From Photobacterium sp. DA100 (GTDB taxonomy: Bacteria > Pseudomonadota > Gammaproteobacteria > Enterobacterales > Vibrionaceae), in NCBI RefSeq assembly GCF_029223585.1, contig NZ_CP119423.1, forward strand, positions 3,100,001 to 3,164,000: a DNA stretch of 64,000 nucleotides, read 5' to 3'. A program made the position numbers and the translations under genes. Positions 60,984-64,000 of the stretch are shown in pieces. Every line of letters begins with the position of its first letter. Position 1 is the first letter of the stretch. Under the pieces are notes generated by a model. It did not search any database. It was not told the DNA's origin and saw only the letters and a list, made by a program, of their open reading frames with translations.

Positions 60984-61829
60984 TCATTTTAGCCCCTCGC
61001 TTGTTTTTCTAAGCAAGGCCAGGCACTGTGCTGGCGGAATGGGTTTCGCTTTGGGCTTTTTCTTCACCTTGGCAACTTTTTCTCTTTTCGGTTTTGGCTT
61101 GGGTTTCCAGGAAGCGAGCTCTGCTCCGCATCCATCACCCGGCGGAGGTGCAGGTTGGGCTTTGCAACTGCTGTCCCCGTCTGGGCAATGGAGCCGGACA
61201 TGGAAGTGGTAATAATGCCCCCACCACGGCCTGACTTTCTGCAGCCAATCCCTATCCGTCCATTCACTCTGGCACAGCTGCTCTTTGATCACCGGATGGA
61301 CAAATATCCTCGCCACACGCTCATCCGCTGCGGCCAACTGAACCATCAAGGCTTGTTTATCTCCCCAGTTTTTCTTGTTTATCTTGTATTGCTTGATGTG
61401 CACCATCGGCAGAGGCTGAACGTCAATCAGCTCTTCCTCACTGAGTGGTCTATCGCTTAGCTTGAGCCAAATATCCGCATCGAGGCCGGTCTGGTGACTG
61501 TTGTGGCCCGACGAAAAACGCCCACCCCGAGGCATCGCGATATCACCCACCAACAACTGGCCCAGCTCGAGTTTATGAACGCTTTTTGATAAATCATGGA
61601 GGAAACGGATCATCGATTCGTGGCCGTAATATCGCCCCCGCTGCGAACGCATCACCTGATAGCCTTCACCCGCCAGAGGTAATGGCTCGGCCCCTGCCAG
61701 GCATCCGTTATTGTAGGTGCCGATCGACTCCGACTCGCCCTGGCTCGGGGCCTTAACTGTTTCCCACGGGCTGGCAGATACCGACGAGCCCAACGCAATA
61801 CCCAACAATAGGGAAAAAAAATACCTCAT
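60984..61829 (-). CDS. mepA: Penicillin-insensitive murein endopeptidase MepA
   Basis: MepA is a zinc LAS-type peptidase that cuts DD- and LD-crosslinks in peptidoglycan. The 281-residue protein has a signal peptide (1-19, SVSA cut), FSSGHNSHQTGLDADIWL with the zinc His and Asp, and the catalytic YYHFHVRLHCP. A C-terminal tail of about 35 residues is rich in Lys and Pro (KPKPKPKREKVAKVKKKPKAK), ending in a Cys region. Start ATG 61829; the open frame upstream lacks similarity. Confidence 0.94.
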   Translation of the reverse strand: MRYFFSLLLGIALGSSVSASPWETVKAPSQGESESIGTYNNGCLAGAEPLPLAGEGYQVMRSQRGRYYGHESMIRFLHDLSKSVHKLELGQLLVGDIAMPRGGRFSSGHNSHQTGLDADIWLKLSDRPLSEEELIDVQPLPMVHIKQYKINKKNWGDKQALMVQLAAADERVARIFVHPVIKEQLCQSEWTDRDWLQKVRPWWGHYYHFHVRLHCPDGDSSCKAQPAPPPGDGCGAELASWKPKPKPKREKVAKVKKKPKAKPIPPAQCLALLRKTSEGLK

Positions 61830-61886
61830 GCCTGTCTGTTCCTTTGTCACTTTTTTATCCGCATACTTTTCAGCATAGCAAGCAAC

Positions 61887-61910
61887 AAAAAAGCTGCCCG
61901 CAGGCAGCTT
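61887..61910 (-). terminator. Terminator of the SorC-type regulator gene
   Basis: The stem AAGCTGCC/GGCAGCTT is followed on the minus strand by TTTTTTG. It lies about 35 bases after the stop codon at 61944. Confidence 0.88.
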
Positions 61911-61943
61911 GATCATTTAGGGTCGAAAAAAAGATGGCGATCT

Positions 61944-62930
61944 TTATTTCATCTGCTGATCCAAATTCAAAATGGTCAGGGCATTGCTGACGCTGGTTGC
62001 CAGCACATCCACAACACCAGAGCGCAGCGCACCGAGCAGGGCCAATGCCTTACTGTTCTCGGCAGCGGTTACCACAACTGTCGGTATATGGCGCAGCTCT
62101 TCCATACTCAATCCGATCACCCTGTCGCTCATCATGGTATCGGCACGTCGGCCCTGGCTATCAAAGAAGTCATAACCGGCAATATCACCCACCACGCCTT
62201 TGCGGATCCTCGCTTCGACAATCTCCTGGGGAGTGAACCAACCCAACTTCACCATGTGGCTGTTCTCATTCATATCCCCGACACCAACCAATGCCACATC
62301 TGCGCGCCTTGCACGATCCAGGGTCTCCTTTACCGTACCGTTCTTCATAAAAGCTTCTTTTACCTTAATATCTTCCACATAGGCCGGCGCATACAAGGTC
62401 TCACTGATGCCATCGTACTTCTTGGCCAGCTGGCGGCAGATATGGTCGGCATTGATTGCATTACCGGAGCGGTGAGTTCCTCCAATACCCGAGACAAAAC
62501 GGCAATTACGGTGAGGAACGACTCCGACATGGCTGGCGATTGAGGCAATATTGCGTCCCTGACCAACGGTTACCACCATGTCATCGGTCAGTATGGAGGA
62601 CAGATAGCTAGACACCAAACTGGCCACCTGCTGACGCTGGCTTTCGTCATCAGGCTGATCAAGGGCTATCAGTGCCCGCTTCAAATTAAAGCGCTCTACC
62701 AGCTGCTGCTCCAGCTTCTCACTGAACACCGGGTGGTACTTCACGGTGATTTCAACCACCCCTTCATCTCTGGCACGGCGCAGCAAACGGCCAACTTTGG
62801 CTCGCGACATCCCAAACATCTTCGAGATTTCTTCCTGGGTAGCCCCATCCTGGTAATAGGCGATGGCAATTTCGGTAAGCAGATCGCTGTCTACATGGGT
62901 GGTGTCATTATGGGGCGCTGTCATGGCCAT
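61944..62930 (-). CDS. SorC/DeoR_Bs-type sugar-binding transcriptional regulator
   Basis: The 328-residue protein has an N-terminal helix-turn-helix (GATQEEISKMFGMSRAKVGRLLR, split about 30-52) and a C-terminal sugar-binding domain related to ribose isomerase (about 65-325, with VGQGRNIASIAS, GVGDMNENSHMVKLGWF and GDIAGYDFFDSQG). Family members respond to phosphorylated sugars. No sugar operon adjoins it, so the target is elsewhere or itself. ATG 62930 or 62924 (MTAPHND) may start it. Confidence 0.9.
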   Translation of the reverse strand: MAMTAPHNDTTHVDSDLLTEIAIAYYQDGATQEEISKMFGMSRAKVGRLLRRARDEGVVEITVKYHPVFSEKLEQQLVERFNLKRALIALDQPDDESQRQQVASLVSSYLSSILTDDMVVTVGQGRNIASIASHVGVVPHRNCRFVSGIGGTHRSGNAINADHICRQLAKKYDGISETLYAPAYVEDIKVKEAFMKNGTVKETLDRARRADVALVGVGDMNENSHMVKLGWFTPQEIVEARIRKGVVGDIAGYDFFDSQGRRADTMMSDRVIGLSMEELRHIPTVVVTAAENSKALALLGALRSGVVDVLATSVSNALTILNLDQQMK

Positions 62931-63077
62931 ACCTTTTGTTACTAATAAGGGTTACGAATAGGATTTGAGCTGAAGGGCTATTTTAGCCGTTATAGGAAAA
63001 GACAGCGAGTGCCAAGCCAGGACAGCCTGCCAAAATGAGACTCCGCCCCTCGTTCAACTCCTGAAAGTAAAATCTCC

Positions 63078-63094
63078 CTTTTGCTGCACAAAAG
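63078..63094. promoter_or_regulatory. Candidate operator upstream of the SorC-type gene
   Basis: CTTTTG-CTGCA-CAAAAG is an inverted repeat about 150 bases upstream of the gene. The core GCTGCACA recurs inverted at 63159-63166 in a TGTGCAGCTTTTG context, 80 bases away. Two related sites suggest looping by a tetrameric regulator; this is inference. The rest of 62931-63215 is AT-rich with no gene. Confidence 0.35.
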
Positions 63095-63215
63095 AAAAAC
63101 TTAGATTAGGTCGACACCATTACCAAAATAAAATATTGATTTTAAAAACTTAAATTCATGTGCAGCTTTTGGGGCACTATAGTCAAAAAGCTAAAATAGC
63201 TGTACTGAGCATACG

Positions 63216-63243
63216 AAAAATCCCCAGCATTGCTGCTAGGGAC
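63216..63243 (-). terminator. Terminator 4 of the rRNA/tRNA operon
   Basis: The stem AGTCCCTAGCA/TGCTGGGGA with loop GCAA is followed on the minus strand by TTTTT. It is the last of four terminators behind tRNA-Asp. Confidence 0.85.
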
Positions 63244-63251
63244 TTAATGAT

Positions 63252-63357
63252 TGGCGGAGGGCTGGGGTCGCACACGACCAGGAGTCGATGGTCCGGCATT
63301 GCGGCGGGGACGCTTAGTTCCGCGAAAAGTGCGTAGCACTTTTAGGAGCGTCAGATA
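63252..63357 (-). repeat. tRNA-Asp 3'-end repeat, unit 3
   Basis: It ends (minus strand) in CCCAGCCCTCCGCCA, a degraded copy of the acceptor end CCGCTCCGCCA of tRNA-Asp. Upstream within the unit lie ATGCCGGACCATCGA and the hairpin AAAAGTGC...GCACTTTT, both shared with unit 1 (63505-63582). It precedes terminator 4. Confidence 0.7.
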
Positions 63358-63360
63358 CAA

Positions 63361-63389
63361 GAAAGCCTCGCTATTTCTAACGAGGCTTC
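63361..63389 (-). terminator. Terminator 3 of the rRNA/tRNA operon
   Basis: The stem GAAGCCTCG/CGAGGCTTTC with loop TTAGAAATAG lies after repeat unit 2. The T-run is weak (TTTCTTG). Confidence 0.75.
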
Positions 63390-63397
63390 TTAATAAA

Positions 63398-63466
63398 TGG
63401 CGGAGGGCCGGGCTTGCGCACAAGCGGGACTCATTCGCCTGCAAGGCGAACATATCCGACAGACGT
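63398..63466 (-). repeat. tRNA-Asp 3'-end repeat, unit 2
   Basis: It ends (minus strand) in GCCCGGCCCTCCGCCA; GAGTCCCGC further upstream recalls the T-arm segment GAGTCCCGTC of tRNA-Asp. It is the shortest and most decayed of the three units. Confidence 0.6.
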
Positions 63467-63496
63467 AAAAAAGCCCGAGTCTTTCGACTCGGGCTT
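63467..63496 (-). terminator. Terminator 2 of the rRNA/tRNA operon
   Basis: The stem AAGCCCGAGTC/GACTCGGGCTT with loop GAAA is followed by six T residues in total on the minus strand. Confidence 0.92.
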
Positions 63497-63504
63497 AGTA
63501 TAAG

Positions 63505-63582
63505 TGGCGGAGCGGACGGGAATCGATGGTCCGGCATCCCGGCCCGCGAAAAAGTGCACAGCACTTTCGGGAGCGTCAGATA
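63505..63582 (-). repeat. tRNA-Asp 3'-end repeat, unit 1
   Basis: Its last 20 bases GATTCCCGTCCGCTCCGCCA match the tRNA-Asp 3' end with one change. Upstream is GCCGG, as in the anticodon stem, then the AAAGTGC/GCACTTT hairpin shared with unit 3. There is no intact D-arm or anticodon loop, so it is not a functional tRNA. Confidence 0.85.
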
Positions 63583-63584
63583 GC

Positions 63585-63613
63585 AAAAAACCCCAGCCTT
63601 TCGACTGAGGTTT
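63585..63613 (-). terminator. Terminator 1 of the rRNA/tRNA operon
   Basis: The stem AACCTCAGTC/GGCTGGGGTT with loop GAAA is followed by TTTTTTG on the minus strand, 10 bases after the tRNA-Asp CCA. Confidence 0.88.
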
Positions 63614-63622
63614 CTTAATAAG

Positions 63623-63699
63623 TGGCGGAGCGGACGGGACTCGAACCCGCGACCCCCGGCGTGACAGGCCGGTATTCTAACCAACTGAACTACCGCTCC
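63623..63699 (-). tRNA. tRNA-Asp (anticodon GTC)
   Basis: The 77-base gene includes an encoded CCA. The acceptor stem GGAGCGG pairs with CCGCTCC, the anticodon loop CTGTCAC places GTC at 63663-63665, and the T-arm GCGGGTTCGAGTCCCGT is normal. It lies 31 bases behind the 5S gene and is the last functional RNA of the operon. GTC-anticodon tRNA is a substrate of tgt/queA encoded in this window. Confidence 0.97.
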
Positions 63700-63730
63700 G
63701 CAGCGTGTCTATTCAGCATATTGCAATTTG

Positions 63731-63850
63731 GCACTTAGCAATGTCCTACTCTCACATGGGGAGGCCCCACACTACCATCGGCGCTACAACGTTTCACTTC
63801 TGAGTTCGGCATGGGATCAGGTGGGACCGCTGTGCTATGGTCGCTAAGTA
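63731..63850 (-). rRNA. rrf: 5S ribosomal RNA (distal copy)
   Basis: The 120-base gene shows the conserved CCCACCTGATCCCATGCCGAACTCAG and CGCCGATGGTAGTGTGGG segments (split here), with terminal complementarity ACTTAGC/GCTAAGT. Ends are placed by alignment to Escherichia coli 5S. It is the second of two tandem 5S genes. Confidence 0.95.
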
Positions 63851-63890
63851 AATCTGTTACTGTTCATGTCAGTGACACAAACAAAAATTC

Positions 63891-64000
63891 GAGCCTGGCG
63901 ATGTCCTACTCTCACATGGGGAGGCCCCACACTACCATCGGCGCTATTACGTTTCACTGCTGAGTTCGGCATGGGATCAGGTGGGTCCATAATGCTATGG
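63891..64000 (-). rRNA. rrf: 5S ribosomal RNA (proximal copy, 5' end outside the window)
   Basis: 110 bases are present; the 5' end runs past 64000. The sequence matches the other copy except in helix II (ATTATGGACC for ACAGCGGTCC, and CGTAATAG for CGTTGTAG), a loop base, and the terminal stem (GCCAGGCTC). The 40-base spacer 63851-63890 contains no gene. Confidence 0.95.

Noticed and set aside
63244..63684. 146-codon minus-strand frame through tRNA-Asp and the repeat units
   Set aside because: It crosses a tRNA gene and two terminators, is Arg/Pro-rich and starts inside the tRNA; it is the type of false gene often annotated at tRNA repeats.

Overview
The window looks like chromosomal DNA of a Vibrionaceae gammaproteobacterium, close to Photobacterium, Grimontia or Vibrio. 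I base this on gene order and protein similarity recalled from these genera; no species call is possible from the sequence alone. The der/isc/secDF/tgt/aceBA/prx/pst/ppk/phoBR/sbcCD order matches what I remember of the large Vibrio chromosome. Most of the window is conserved core genome. The unusual material lies at both ends and in a few intergenic stretches.

Layout. 1-669 is the 5' part of a group II intron on the minus strand, inserted directly behind the terminator of der. 725-9619 is a minus-strand operon rlmN-pilW-rodZ-ispG-hisS-yfgM-bamB-der (rRNA methylation, pilus and cell-shape factors, isoprenoid synthesis, tRNA charging, outer-membrane assembly, ribosome maturation). 9950-13038 holds ndk and two tandem, diverged peptidase B genes. 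13419-19099 is the ISC iron-sulfur operon iscRSUA-hscBA-fdx, with iscX cut off behind a terminator, and trmJ upstream. suhB and a small unknown secreted protein are on the plus strand. 21571-27205 carries queA and tgt-yajC-secD-secF. 27282-32843 contains a secreted trypsin-like protease with a GlyGly-CTERM anchor, a CBS-domain protein, acpH and the glyoxylate-shunt genes aceB-aceA. 33511-35148 is a divergent oxyR/peroxiredoxin pair.

35369-52748 is rich in phosphate genes: cutC, PPK2, a LysR regulator, two small beta-barrel proteins with a decayed third copy, then pstC-pstA-pstB-phoU (minus), a GcvR-like ACT protein, ppk1-ppx (plus), a PstS-like binding protein, and phoB-phoR. Both pstC and phoB have Pho boxes exactly 10 bp upstream of a -10 element. 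These genes together import phosphate, store and degrade polyphosphate, and sense phosphate limitation.

52916-62930 carries sbcCD, rdgC, trhP-yfhL, mepA and an orphan SorC-type regulator. The right end (63216-64000, minus strand) is the tail of an rRNA operon: two tandem 5S genes with compensatory changes in one helix, tRNA-Asp, then three serial copies of the tRNA 3' end, each followed by a terminator.
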